From assembly GCF_004025535.1 (NCBI RefSeq), contig NZ_QJRG01000049.1:1-64000 (forward strand): a DNA stretch of 64,000 nucleotides, in the 5' to 3' direction. A model generated the notes under the pieces. That model worked only from the letters and a program-made list of their open reading frames with translations. It made no database searches and was not told where the DNA came from. Positions 16,386 to 24,507 of the stretch are shown here, piece after piece. This DNA is from Pseudomonas alkylphenolica. GTDB lineage: Bacteria; Pseudomonadota; Gammaproteobacteria; Pseudomonadales; Pseudomonadaceae. A program made the translations under genes and the position numbers. Within the stretch, counting starts at the first letter, position 1. Every line of letters starts with the position of its first letter.

Positions 16386-16416
16386 AAGGTTATCCACAAT
16401 TTATGTGGATAACCTT
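16386..16416. promoter_or_regulatory. Inverted pair of consensus DnaA boxes upstream of the ykvA-like gene
   Basis: AAGGTTATCCACA (16386-16398) and its exact complement (16404-16416) face each other across five bases. Each 13-base arm contains TTATCCACA, the consensus DnaA box. The site ends 25 bases before the ykvA-like start codon. DnaA binding, and so cell-cycle-linked control, is an inference; as RNA the same bases would make a 13 bp hairpin. The rest of 16206-16385 shows only a short GC-rich inverted stretch around 16329-16353. Confidence 0.6.
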
Positions 16417-16441
16417 CCTTAGGTTAAGCCCCGGAGGCTTT

Positions 16442-16882
16442 ATGAAAGCACCTTGGAACTTCGCCCGTTTTCTGCCGCTGGCCGAGCGCTTGCTCAGCCG
16501 CGGACGTCTGCCGGCGCTGATTTTTGCGGTGGCGCGTAAAGGACCACGGCTGGGCAAACTGCGTGAAGACGTACGCCTGATGCAGGCGTTGTGCCTGGCA
16601 TGGTGGCGTGGCGAGTACCGCGCCATCAGCCCCAGAGCCCTGGTGACGGTGGTGGCCGGCCTGCTGTATTTCGTCAGCCCTGTGGACGCCATTCCCGACT
16701 GGTTGCTGGGCGTGGGCTTCTTCGATGACGTTGCCGTACTGGCCTGGGTCCTCAAGACCGTCGCCGACGAACTGGCGGCCTTCAGCGCCTGGCGCAACCG
16801 CCAGGCACCGGAAAAACTGCGGGTGGTCGAGCGCCTGCCCGACACACCTGAAGCGTTGCGTCTGGAACAAACAAAAGGTTGA
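16442..16882 (+). CDS. YkvA family (DUF1232) membrane protein
   Basis: A 146-residue protein. The core LLYFVSPVDAIPDWLLGVGFFDDVAVLAWVLK (split by the conserved P and D residues of the DUF1232 'SPVDAIPD' box, around residues 78-110) is the hallmark of the YkvA family. The family is of unknown function and is often found as short inner-membrane-associated domains. GGAGG precedes the ATG at 16442. The inverted DnaA boxes just upstream suggest unusual regulation. A poorly supported extension upstream to 16343 would read through those boxes. Confidence 0.8.
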   Translation: MKAPWNFARFLPLAERLLSRGRLPALIFAVARKGPRLGKLREDVRLMQALCLAWWRGEYRAISPRALVTVVAGLLYFVSPVDAIPDWLLGVGFFDDVAVLAWVLKTVADELAAFSAWRNRQAPEKLRVVERLPDTPEALRLEQTKG

Positions 16883-16932
16883 TTACAACAGCGCCCCGGC
16901 AACCCTCGCTGGCTGGTAATATAATTGGCATA

Positions 16933-16966
16933 AGGATTATGCCTACCGATTACATATCGTAATCCT
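16933..16966. promoter_or_regulatory. Palindromic operator before the XRE gene
   Basis: GATTAC-ATATC-GTAATC (16948-16964) is a perfect 6-5-6 palindrome. An upstream GGATTA (16934-16939) adds a further half-site, so AGGATTA and TAATCCT bracket the whole region. It lies 15 bases before the XRE start codon and overlaps the AT-rich promoter zone, as expected for autoregulation by the helix-turn-helix protein it precedes. Confidence 0.6.
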
Positions 16967-16980
16967 ACAAGGGGGTTGTA

Positions 16981-17319
16981 ATGGGTATTCAGGTCATCAG
17001 CCGAGACGGTCAACCCGAGTATGCGGTTGTACCCTGGGAGCAGTATCAGGCACTGCTGAAGGCCGCAGGTCAGTTGGCTCCAGCAGTCGTCGAAAGCACA
17101 CCTGACGTCCCGCCAGGCAGCGCCAACTTACCGAGTTTCAGTGAGTTGGCGCGTTTGCGTGAGGGCAAGGGACTGGCACCGGAGCAATTGGCGCGTAGCG
17201 TCGGGATCAGCCCGGTATACCTGGCCCTGATCGAAAGTGGCGAGCGTCAGCCGGATGCCGCGATTCGTCGCAGCCTGGCCTGGGAGCTGGGCGTAGCCGG
17301 CTGGAGCGAGCCGTCGTGA
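16981..17319 (+). CDS. Small XRE-family DNA-binding protein
   Basis: A 112-residue protein. The first 35 residues (VISRDGQPEYAVVPWEQYQALL) resemble the Phd/YefM antitoxin N-terminus, and residues about 55-105 form an XRE helix-turn-helix (LREGKGLAPEQLARSVGISPVYLALIE, broken here as LARSVGISPVYLALIE for the recognition part). A GGGGG tract (16971-16975) near the start serves as ribosome binding site. It overlaps the next gene by four bases (GTGA), so the two are translated together. The palindrome just upstream is a likely self-operator. It could be an antitoxin-like regulator or an ordinary repressor; its neighbours are core genes, which argues against a mobile module. Confidence 0.75.
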   Translation: MGIQVISRDGQPEYAVVPWEQYQALLKAAGQLAPAVVESTPDVPPGSANLPSFSELARLREGKGLAPEQLARSVGISPVYLALIESGERQPDAAIRRSLAWELGVAGWSEPS

Positions 17320-17690
17320 GCAGCGTACGGATCAGCCGGCAACACTGGGATGGGCTGCTGGAAGAGCTGGACCTGGCGCGCCGCCAACGCCATTTGCTGA
17401 CCTACCGCGCCTTGCTGGAGCGCTTGCAGTTGCCCAGCCCGGCCATGCAGACGCTGACCGCTGCCCTTGAGCACCTGGCGGCGCTCGATGCGCGGGCCGA
17501 GCAACCGTTGCGCAGCTCCCTGGTGATCAGCCAGGGCGCAAGCCGTTTGCCGCGTACCGGCTTCTTCGAGTGTGTGGAACGCCTGGGGCGTTTTTCCGGG
17601 CCTTCAGATGGCATGGCCGCCGCCTCCTGGCACGCTTCGGAAGTGGTGCGGGTGTTCGAGTACAGCTACCCGGAAAAAGAAGAGGCGTGA
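17316..17690 (+). CDS. Uncharacterised 124-residue protein paired with the XRE regulator
   Basis: I do not recognise a family. The protein is soluble, with a helical first half rich in Leu, Arg and Gln (about residues 8-65) and a second half with RLPRTGFFECVERLGRF and WHASEVVRVFEYSYP. There are no membrane segments or signal peptide. The start is a GTG at 17316 overlapping the XRE stop codon, so its expression should be coupled to the regulator. Its last 25 bases overlap the tail of the convergent EAL-GGDEF gene. Candidate roles are a partner or a toxin of the XRE protein, but nothing in sequence shows catalysis. Confidence 0.75.
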   Translation: MSSVRISRQHWDGLLEELDLARRQRHLLTYRALLERLQLPSPAMQTLTAALEHLAALDARAEQPLRSSLVISQGASRLPRTGFFECVERLGRFSGPSDGMAAASWHASEVVRVFEYSYPEKEEA

Positions 17691-19444
17691 AGCGCGGGCG
17701 CGGTGTCGATCAGGTGCAGGCTGTAGCCTGATACCGCTTTGGCCTGATGCTTGGCGTCAGATGCCAGTGCGGCCAGTTGCCCGGCGTCGAGGCCGGCGCA
17801 GGCTTGTGGGTGCAACTGCACCACGCCGATAGACAGCGACAGCAACTCGAATGCCTGGTGCTGCCCCTGACGGTTGGCCGCCACGAAACACCCGGCCTGC
17901 AGGTGCTCGGGGCGATAGAAACGCCGGCATTGTTTCTGAAAGTCTTCCTGTAGCAGTTGCAGCCTGCGCTCCCAATCTGCGGAACCCAGCACCAGCATGA
18001 AATCATCGCCGCCGATGTGGCCGACAAAATCATGGGCGGGGTCTACCCGTTCGCTCAGGCACTGGGCCAGGCATAAAAGCACCTCGTCGCCACGGGCATA
18101 GCCATAGATGTCGTTGAAGGGCTTGAAGCTGTCGATGTCCACATAACAGATCGCCGCTTGCCGTTGTTGCTGCAACAAGCGCGTCAGGCATTGCTGGATC
18201 GGTACATTGCCGGGCAGCAGGGTCAGCGGGTTGGCGTAGCGGGCCTGCTGGATCTTCTGTTCGGTAATCAGCTTGAGCACATCGATCACCCGCCCCAGGC
18301 CCAGGTAGCGGCCGTTCTGAATGATGATGAAATCTTCTTCGATGCGCTGACGTGCACGGCTGGTGAGCAGGCGACTGACTTGCTGCAGTGACTGGCTCAG
18401 TTCCACGGCGAGAAAGTCGTCGCTCATCAGGCGGCTGATCGGCTTGCGCGCAAACAGGTCGGTGGCAAAGGGCTTGAGCAGGGCGTCGGAGAGCGAATGA
18501 CGGTGGACGATGCCGCACGGTTGGCGGCGCTCGTTGAGCACGGCCAGGGAGTTCAGGTTGGCCTGGCGGCGAAACAATTCCAGTACCTGTGCGGTCGGCG
18601 TGTTCTGGTTGACGGCAGGCTGTTCATTGAGCAGCGCGGCAAGGTTGCCACCGTCCTCACCAAGGGCCTGAAGCTCCCGGTTCGGGCTGCCAAGGATGTG
18701 CTGGATGTCTCGCGCGGGCTGTTCTTGAGGGCGGCCAAGGAAATACCCCTGCACCAGGTCCACGCCCATGTCGGTGAGCACCTGGAGCTCTTCGGCCAGC
18801 TCAATGCCTTCGGCTATCACCTGCGCCCGGGAGGCACGGGCGATCTGCAGGATGGAACCGACGAACTCCCGCTTGACCGCATCGAGATGAATGCCATCGA
18901 TAAAATGGCGGTCGATCTTGACGTAGTCCGGCCGCAGTTCCGACCACAAACGCAGGCTTGAATAGCCCGCCCCAAGGTCATCCAGGGCAATCGAGAAGCC
19001 CATGTCACGGTAGTGGTGCAGGGCGTTGAACAACAGCTCAAAGTCATCAGTGGGCGTCTGTTCGGTCAGCTCGATTACCACCCTGCTCGGCGACAGGCCC
19101 AGGTCGTGGAGCATCTTCAGGGTACGCCCGGACTGATACTGGGGTTCCAGCAGGGATTCGGGCGAGACGTTGAGAAACAGCTTGCCGTCCAGATCCTGAT
19201 GGCTGAAACGTCGACAGGCGCTTTCGCGGCAGGCCACCTCCAGTTCGGTCAGGCGACCGGCCTGGCGGGCGACGGCAAACAGGTTGATCGGGGAGTGCAG
19301 CGGGCTGTTGGAAGGGCCGCGGCTGAGCGCTTCGTAACCGAGGATGCGCCGCTCGGATACGCAGACGATGGGCTGGAACAGGCTGTGCAAGCCGCCTTGA
19401 GCAAGTATGGTGCTCAAGGCGCTGAGCTGTTCGGTCACGGTCAT
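17666..19444 (-). CDS. EAL-CBS-GGDEF cyclic-di-GMP protein
   Basis: A 592-residue cytoplasmic protein. The EAL phosphodiesterase domain (residues about 15-250) keeps the family catalytic residues: YEALSRGP, LNVSPES, ELTEQ, ALDDLGAGYS, KIDRHF, AEGIE and QGYFLG. Two CBS motifs follow (about 265-400), then a GGDEF domain (about 420-585) whose signature is GGDDF, so cyclase activity is uncertain. Probable net role: c-di-GMP hydrolysis tuned by CBS ligands. I start at the ATG at 19444; the longer frame from 19486 would run through the prc terminator hairpin. It is downstream of prc but separated from it by that terminator. Confidence 0.9.
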   Translation of the reverse strand: MTVTEQLSALSTILAQGGLHSLFQPIVCVSERRILGYEALSRGPSNSPLHSPINLFAVARQAGRLTELEVACRESACRRFSHQDLDGKLFLNVSPESLLEPQYQSGRTLKMLHDLGLSPSRVVIELTEQTPTDDFELLFNALHHYRDMGFSIALDDLGAGYSSLRLWSELRPDYVKIDRHFIDGIHLDAVKREFVGSILQIARASRAQVIAEGIELAEELQVLTDMGVDLVQGYFLGRPQEQPARDIQHILGSPNRELQALGEDGGNLAALLNEQPAVNQNTPTAQVLELFRRQANLNSLAVLNERRQPCGIVHRHSLSDALLKPFATDLFARKPISRLMSDDFLAVELSQSLQQVSRLLTSRARQRIEEDFIIIQNGRYLGLGRVIDVLKLITEQKIQQARYANPLTLLPGNVPIQQCLTRLLQQQRQAAICYVDIDSFKPFNDIYGYARGDEVLLCLAQCLSERVDPAHDFVGHIGGDDFMLVLGSADWERRLQLLQEDFQKQCRRFYRPEHLQAGCFVAANRQGQHQAFELLSLSIGVVQLHPQACAGLDAGQLAALASDAKHQAKAVSGYSLHLIDTAPALHASSFSG

Positions 19445-19460
19445 GGCGGCACTACCTTGA

Positions 19461-19496
19461 AAAAAAAGGACTGGGGCCAACGGCACCCAGTCCTTT
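19461..19496 (-). terminator. Terminator of prc
   Basis: On the minus strand AAAGGACTGGG pairs with CCCAGTCCTTT around a ten-base loop, followed by a run of T ending at 19461. It lies 72 bases beyond the prc stop codon and 17 bases before the EAL-GGDEF start. Confidence 0.85.
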
Positions 19497-19567
19497 ATTT
19501 CACGACAGCTTCGTGACTGTTTGATGACGCAATAGCGGCACAGTCACATTATTTTGCCATCATTTGT

Positions 19568-21655
19568 TCAGCGGTTGTTCTTTGCCACCGCTGAATTGAG
19601 CCCCAGGTAGTCAAGCAGGATCCGCCCGGACTCCGCCAGGTAGGCGTCGTCTTCCGGTTTGGTATCGTCCGGCTCGGCCGGCAGGGCGTCTTCGTCTTCT
19701 TTCTTCAGCTCTTTGAGCGGCTCTTCGCCCTTGGCTTTGCGACGGGTGTTTTCCAGGGCCAGTTGCTTGCTTTCGATATCGGCATGCTGGGCACGGCGCT
19801 CGGCTTCGTTAAGGCTGACGGTTTTTTCGTTCATCAGCTTCTGGGTCAGCGCCAGGCGATCGCGGATGTAGACGAACTCCGGATCTTTGGCGGTGCGGCT
19901 GTCATGCCGCGCCTTGAGCTGCGCCAGGAAGGGTTTGAACGGATCGACTGCCGGTTTGATTGCCGGGCGGATAGTGTCCCACGGCATGGCTTCGGGCAGC
20001 GCGCTTTCACCGATTTCCTTGGTGTCGATGATCGACGGGTAGTCGATGTCCGGCAGCACGCCCTGATGTTGGGTGCTCTGTCCGGAAACCCGGTAGAACT
20101 TGGCCAGGGTCAGTTTCAGCTCGCCATGGTTGAGCGGCTGGATGGTCTGCACGGTGCCTTTGCCGAAGGTCTGGCCACCGAGGATCAGCGCGCGGTGGTA
20201 GTCCTGCATGGCGCCGGCGAAAATTTCCGAAGCCGAGGCCGACAGGCGGTTGACCACCAGTGCCAACGGGCCTTTGTAGAAGGCGCCGCTGTTTTCATCT
20301 TCGAGTACATCGACGCGGCCATCGCTGTTGCGTACCAGTACGGTCGGGCCTTTGTCGATGAACAGGCTGGTCAGTTCGGTGGCTTCCTGCAGGGAACCGC
20401 CGCCGTTGTTGCGCAGGTCGATGACCACGCCGTCGACTTTTTCCTTCTGCAGTTCGGTGAGCAGCTTCTTCACGTCACGGGTGGTGGACTTGTACTCGGG
20501 ATCGCCGGCGCGGAACGCCTTGAAGTCCAGGTAGAAGGCCGGGATCTCGATGATGCCGAGTTTGTAGTCACGGCCATCCTGCTTGAGCTTGAGCACGGAT
20601 TTTTTCGCCGCCTGCTCTTCAAGCTTCACCGCCTCGCGGGTGATTGGCACGATCTTGCTGGTCTGGTCGTTCGGCGCATTGCTGGCCGGGATGACTTCCA
20701 GACGCACCACCGAGCCTTTCGGACCGCGAATCAGCTTGACCACTTCATCCAGGCGCCAGCCGATGACGTCGACCATCTCTTTGTCGCCCTGGGCGACGCC
20801 GATGATCTTGTCGGCCGGTGCCACCTGTTTGGTCTTGGCGGCAGGGCCGGCCGGTACCAGGCGCACGATCTTGACCTGGTCGTTGTCGCTTTGCAGCACG
20901 GCGCCGATACCTTCGAGCGACAGGCTCATGTTGATATCGAAGTTTTCCGCGTTGTCCGGCGACAGGTAGTTGGTGTGCGGGTCGTACGACTGGGCGAAGG
21001 TATTGATGTAGGCCTGGAAGATATCTTCGGCACGCGTCTGGTCCAGACGCGTGAGCTGGTTCTTGTAGCGCTTGGTCAGCAGCTCCTGGATCGCCTTGGA
21101 CTCTTTGCCGGCGATTTTCAGGCGCAGCACTTCATCCTTGACGCGTTTGCGCCAGAGGTCGTCGAGCTCTGCCTGGTTCTTCACCCACGGGGCGTCCTTG
21201 CGGTCGACCAGCAGGGTTTCCTTGGTGGTGAAGTCGAAGTTGTCGACGCCCTTGTTCAGCTCGGCAAGCGCGAAGTCCAGACGCGATTTGACCCGGTCCA
21301 GGTAGCGCTTGTAGATGGTGAAGCCGGGGTCGAGATTGCCGCTCTTGAGGAAATCGTCGAACTGGGTCTTCCACTTGTCGAACTCGGCAATGTCGCTGGC
21401 CAGGAAGTAGCTGCGTGCCGGGTCGAGCAGTTTCAGGTAGCTGTCGTAGATGATGACCGAGCGCGCATCATTGAGCGGCGGCTTGCTGTAGTGGTGGCGC
21501 TTGAGCAGCTCGACCACGTTCAGGCTGGCGACCACTTCGTCGCGGTCAGGCTGGAGTTTATCCCAGCTGTTGGCGGCCCATGCATTGCCTGCCAACGGCA
21601 GACTGCCCAGACCGATCAACAGTGCGAGGGTGGTGCTTGGCAAAAAATGCTTCAT
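19568..21655 (-). CDS. prc: Carboxy-terminal processing protease Prc/Tsp
   Basis: A 695-residue periplasmic serine protease. The signal peptide is residues about 1-27 (MKHFLPSTTLALLIGLG...ANA). A PDZ domain near residues 230-310 binds substrate C-termini. The Ser-Lys dyad is seen in LSASASEIFAGAM and FGKGTVQT. A C-terminal lysine/glutamate-rich tail completes the long Tsp form. Prc trims or degrades envelope proteins, and in P. aeruginosa its homologue (AlgO) influences MucA degradation and alginate. I use the ATG at 21655, where the signal peptide begins; upstream starts at 21688 or 21775 lack support. Confidence 0.94.
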   Translation of the reverse strand: MKHFLPSTTLALLIGLGSLPLAGNAWAANSWDKLQPDRDEVVASLNVVELLKRHHYSKPPLNDARSVIIYDSYLKLLDPARSYFLASDIAEFDKWKTQFDDFLKSGNLDPGFTIYKRYLDRVKSRLDFALAELNKGVDNFDFTTKETLLVDRKDAPWVKNQAELDDLWRKRVKDEVLRLKIAGKESKAIQELLTKRYKNQLTRLDQTRAEDIFQAYINTFAQSYDPHTNYLSPDNAENFDINMSLSLEGIGAVLQSDNDQVKIVRLVPAGPAAKTKQVAPADKIIGVAQGDKEMVDVIGWRLDEVVKLIRGPKGSVVRLEVIPASNAPNDQTSKIVPITREAVKLEEQAAKKSVLKLKQDGRDYKLGIIEIPAFYLDFKAFRAGDPEYKSTTRDVKKLLTELQKEKVDGVVIDLRNNGGGSLQEATELTSLFIDKGPTVLVRNSDGRVDVLEDENSGAFYKGPLALVVNRLSASASEIFAGAMQDYHRALILGGQTFGKGTVQTIQPLNHGELKLTLAKFYRVSGQSTQHQGVLPDIDYPSIIDTKEIGESALPEAMPWDTIRPAIKPAVDPFKPFLAQLKARHDSRTAKDPEFVYIRDRLALTQKLMNEKTVSLNEAERRAQHADIESKQLALENTRRKAKGEEPLKELKKEDEDALPAEPDDTKPEDDAYLAESGRILLDYLGLNSAVAKNNR

Positions 21656-21795
21656 GCTGATTCGACGTAGGGACAATTGATCACGCATATTAGGCCGTCT
21701 TTGAATTCGCCGGTTCCACAAGAACCGGACGCATAATGCAAAAAGCCCGGGGCTACAGCTCCCGGGCTCAGTCATGACTCAACTATGGAGGCACT

Positions 21796-22758
21796 GTGAA
21801 GGCATTGCAAGGCGTTGACGGACATGTGGAGTGGGTTGCGACGACAAGTCCAACTTGCGATATCGGTCAAGTACGAATTCGCGTGGCGGCCGCCGGCCTC
21901 AATCGTGCGGATTTGCTGCAGCGCGCCGGGCTGTATCCACCGCCACCGGGGGCCAGCGAATTTCTTGGCCTGGAATGTTCCGGGGTAATCAGCGAAGTGG
22001 GCGCCGGTTCATCGTGGCAGGTCGGCGACCGGGTTTGTGCGCTGTTGGCCGGTGGCGGCATGGCCGAGGAAGTGGTTGTCGATGCGCGTCATGTACTGCC
22101 GGTGCCGGAAGGCCTGAGCCTGCAGGAAGCGGCAGCGATTCCCGAAGTGTATGCCACGGCCTGGCTCAACCTGTTCCAGCTGGCCGGGCTCACGCCGGGC
22201 GAGAAGGTGTTGCTGCACGCCGGCGCCAGCGGTGTCGGCTCGGCCGCTATCCAGCTGTGCAAGGCGTTTGGCAACCCGTGCTGGGTCAGTGTCGGCTCCA
22301 GCGAGCGCCTGGCGTACTGCGAGGCCCTTGGTGCCACCGGCGGTGTGGTGCGCGGTGATGACCTCAATGGCCTGAACGATCTGGGGCCGTTCGATGTGAT
22401 CCTCGATCCGGTCGGAGCCAGTTATGCCGAGCTCAACCTCAAGCTGCTGGCGCGCGATGGCCGCTGGGTCCTGATCGGCCTGATGGGCGGGCGCAAGGCC
22501 GAGCTGGACCTCGCTCAACTGCTGAGCAAGCGCGTGCAGGTGGTCGGCTCGACCCTGCGCACCCGTGACGACCAGTTCAAGGCCGACCTGCTCAGCGACC
22601 TGGGGCAACAGGTATGGCCGCTGTTCAGCGAAGGCCGGCTCAAGCCGCAACTGGCCAAGGCCTACCCGGTCAAGGATGCCGAGGCGGCGTTTGCCGAACT
22701 TGCGAGCAACCAGGTGTCGGGCAAGCTGGTGCTGGTGATCGACGACAGCCTGGTGTAG
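21796..22758 (+). CDS. NAD(P)H quinone oxidoreductase, zinc-free MDR family (PIG3-like)
   Basis: A 320-residue medium-chain dehydrogenase. The N-terminal catalytic domain contains GLNRADLLQRAGLYPPPPG, typical of the TP53I3/PIG3 quinone oxidoreductases, and no zinc-ligand set. The nucleotide-binding motif HAGASGVGSAAIQLCKAFG is near residue 145. It should reduce quinones with NADPH by one-electron transfer. GTG start at 21796 behind GGAGG. It is divergent from prc, with about 140 bases between the starts. Confidence 0.9.
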   Translation: MKALQGVDGHVEWVATTSPTCDIGQVRIRVAAAGLNRADLLQRAGLYPPPPGASEFLGLECSGVISEVGAGSSWQVGDRVCALLAGGGMAEEVVVDARHVLPVPEGLSLQEAAAIPEVYATAWLNLFQLAGLTPGEKVLLHAGASGVGSAAIQLCKAFGNPCWVSVGSSERLAYCEALGATGGVVRGDDLNGLNDLGPFDVILDPVGASYAELNLKLLARDGRWVLIGLMGGRKAELDLAQLLSKRVQVVGSTLRTRDDQFKADLLSDLGQQVWPLFSEGRLKPQLAKAYPVKDAEAAFAELASNQVSGKLVLVIDDSLV

Positions 22759-22765
22759 CGATTTT

Positions 22766-22822
22766 TGTAGGAGCGGACTTACCCGCGATGGGCGTAACCT
22801 TTCGCGGGTAAACCCGCTCCGA
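22766..22822. repeat. REP inverted pair
   Basis: TGTAGGAGCGGACTTACCCGCGA faces TCGCGGGTAAACCCGCTCC across a short spacer, in the convergent gap after the quinone oxidoreductase and before the HAD gene. The second arm is the classic P. putida-type REP core. Confidence 0.85.
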
Positions 22823-22837
22823 TAAAGACCGTTGTTC

Positions 22838-23491
22838 CTACCGCCAGCTATGAATCGGCCAGCCAGCCTTCTCGGCATGCTCGCGCAACACGGCATCCGG
22901 ATTGACTACATGCGGGTAGTCGACCTTCTGCAGCAGCGGCAGGTCATTGCGTGAATCCGAGTAGAAGTACGCGCCCTCCAGATTCTCTTCTTCCTGATCC
23001 AGCCACTCCAGCAACCGGACGATCTTGCCTTCGCGGTAGGTCAGGGTGCCGACCGTGCGCCCGGTGTACACGCCGTTGAGCACTTCCAGCTCGATGCCCA
23101 GGTACTCATCGATGCCCAGGCGCGCTGCAATCGGACCGACCAGGTGGGTGCCCGACGCCGAGATCACCAGGATCCGGTCGCCGTTGCGGCGGTGTTCAGC
23201 AATGCATTTGCAGGCATCGCTGAAGATGATCGGCTCGATGAAATCTTCGACCCAGGGTTCGACCAGGTGCTCGATCTCGTCAGGTGCGCGGCCGGCCACC
23301 GGCTCCAGGCTGAACGCCATGTAGTCCTCCATGGCCAGTTGCCCCTTGCTGTAGGCCTCCATCAGTTCCTTGTCGCGCTGCAGGAACGCGTCGCCGTCGA
23401 CCCAGCCGAGGCGGGCCATCTGCGCGCTCCACAGCGAGGCGCAGTCGCCGTGGATCAGGGTTTCGTCCAGATCGAAAATCGCTAGTGCCAT
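22838..23491 (-). CDS. HAD superfamily (subfamily IB) phosphatase
   Basis: A 217-residue cytoplasmic HAD hydrolase related to phosphoserine phosphatase. Motif I is IFDLDETLIHGD, motif II is ISASGTHLV, and motifs III/IV are EGKIVRLLEWL and YFYSDSRNDLPLL. It is a phosphomonoesterase of unknown substrate. It starts 25 bases after the ABC ATPase gene and on the same strand, so it is probably the last gene of the GntR-linked operon. Together with the phosphodiesterase at 26131 that suggests a phosphorylated or phosphonate-type substrate. Start: ATG at 23491 with AGGAG upstream. Confidence 0.85.
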   Translation of the reverse strand: MALAIFDLDETLIHGDCASLWSAQMARLGWVDGDAFLQRDKELMEAYSKGQLAMEDYMAFSLEPVAGRAPDEIEHLVEPWVEDFIEPIIFSDACKCIAEHRRNGDRILVISASGTHLVGPIAARLGIDEYLGIELEVLNGVYTGRTVGTLTYREGKIVRLLEWLDQEEENLEGAYFYSDSRNDLPLLQKVDYPHVVNPDAVLREHAEKAGWPIHSWR

Positions 23492-23516
23492 GTTCAGAAA
23501 AACTCCTGTGCAACCC

Positions 23517-24506
23517 TCAGGCGACTTCGCAGAGGGCGGTGGGATCGATCGACAAGGATACCCGCTGACCGTCTGGATGCAGATCGGCAGACGAGCGGTT
23601 GAGCACATCGACCACTAACTCTACCCCGCGAGCCTCGACACGGTAACGGATTACGTTGCCCAACAGGCTGTGGCTGCGCACAAGGCCCTCCAGCTCGCCG
23701 CTGAGGCTCAGGGCGATGGCTTCCGGGCGGATCGCCAGGCGGCTGCTCACGGGCCGTTGCAGGAGGCGGCTGGCGCTTTCGGCGTCGAGCAGGTTGTAGT
23801 TGCCGATAAAGCCGGCGGCGAACACGTCTGCCGGTGCGGTGTAGAGCGTTTCGGCGTCGCCGCTCTGGACGATGCGCCCCTGGTTCATCAGGAAGATGCG
23901 GTCTGACATGGTCAACGCCTCTTCCTGGTCATGGGTGACGAAGATCGTGGTCAGGCCAAGCTCACGCTGGATCTGGCGGATCTGTTCACGCAGGTGTTTG
24001 CGGATGCGTGCATCCAGTGCCGACAGCGGCTCATCGAGCAGCAACAGGCGCGGGCGGGTGACCAGCGAGCGAGCCAGGGCCACCCGCTGACACTGGCCGC
24101 CAGACAACTGATGAGGGTAGCGGCTGGCAAAATCCTGCAGCTCCACCAGTTGCAACACATCACGCACGCGGCTGCGGGTGTCGTCGGCGTTGACCTTCTG
24201 CATGCGCAGGCCAAAGGCTACGTTCTGCTCCACGGTCATGTTGGGAAACAGCGCATAGCTCTGGAACACCATGCCGATGCCGCGCTTTTGCGGGCTCAAG
24301 GGCACCAGGTCGGTGCCGTCGAGGAGGATCCGGCCGCTGTCGACCGCCGTCAGCCCGGCGATGCAGCGCAGCAGGGTCGATTTGCCGCAGCCGGAAGGGC
24401 CGAGCAGGGTGACGAATTCGCCCCGTTCGATCTGGCAGTTGATGTCGTTGAATACCGGGCTTGCGCCATAGCTTTTTTGCAGATTCTGTACGCTGACAAA
24501 GCTCAT
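23517..24506 (-). CDS. ABC importer ATP-binding protein (PotA/FbpC type)
   Basis: A 329-residue ATPase with Walker A GPSGCGKST near residue 38, Q-loop VFQSYALFPNMT, signature LSGGQCQR, Walker B LLLLDEP and H-loop VTHDQEEA. A C-terminal TOBE-like regulatory extension (about 240-329) is present. It energises the two permeases encoded just upstream on the same strand. The gap to permease 2 is one base. The family covers iron, spermidine, thiamine, phosphonate and glycerophosphodiester importers; the solute must be judged from the operon, not from this subunit. Confidence 0.92.
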   Translation of the reverse strand: MSFVSVQNLQKSYGASPVFNDINCQIERGEFVTLLGPSGCGKSTLLRCIAGLTAVDSGRILLDGTDLVPLSPQKRGIGMVFQSYALFPNMTVEQNVAFGLRMQKVNADDTRSRVRDVLQLVELQDFASRYPHQLSGGQCQRVALARSLVTRPRLLLLDEPLSALDARIRKHLREQIRQIQRELGLTTIFVTHDQEEALTMSDRIFLMNQGRIVQSGDAETLYTAPADVFAAGFIGNYNLLDAESASRLLQRPVSSRLAIRPEAIALSLSGELEGLVRSHSLLGNVIRYRVEARGVELVVDVLNRSSADLHPDGQRVSLSIDPTALCEVA

Positions 24507-24507
24507 A

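Noticed and set aside
16981..17690. Calling the XRE pair a toxin-antitoxin module outright
   Set aside because: Core-gene surroundings and no recognisable toxin fold make that label unsupported.
19445..19486. Longer start for the EAL-GGDEF gene
   Set aside because: It would lie within the prc terminator hairpin and has no ribosome binding site.
19763..21670. 635-residue plus-strand frame antisense to prc
   Set aside because: A shadow produced by GC-rich codon bias; the prc frame has full catalytic motifs.
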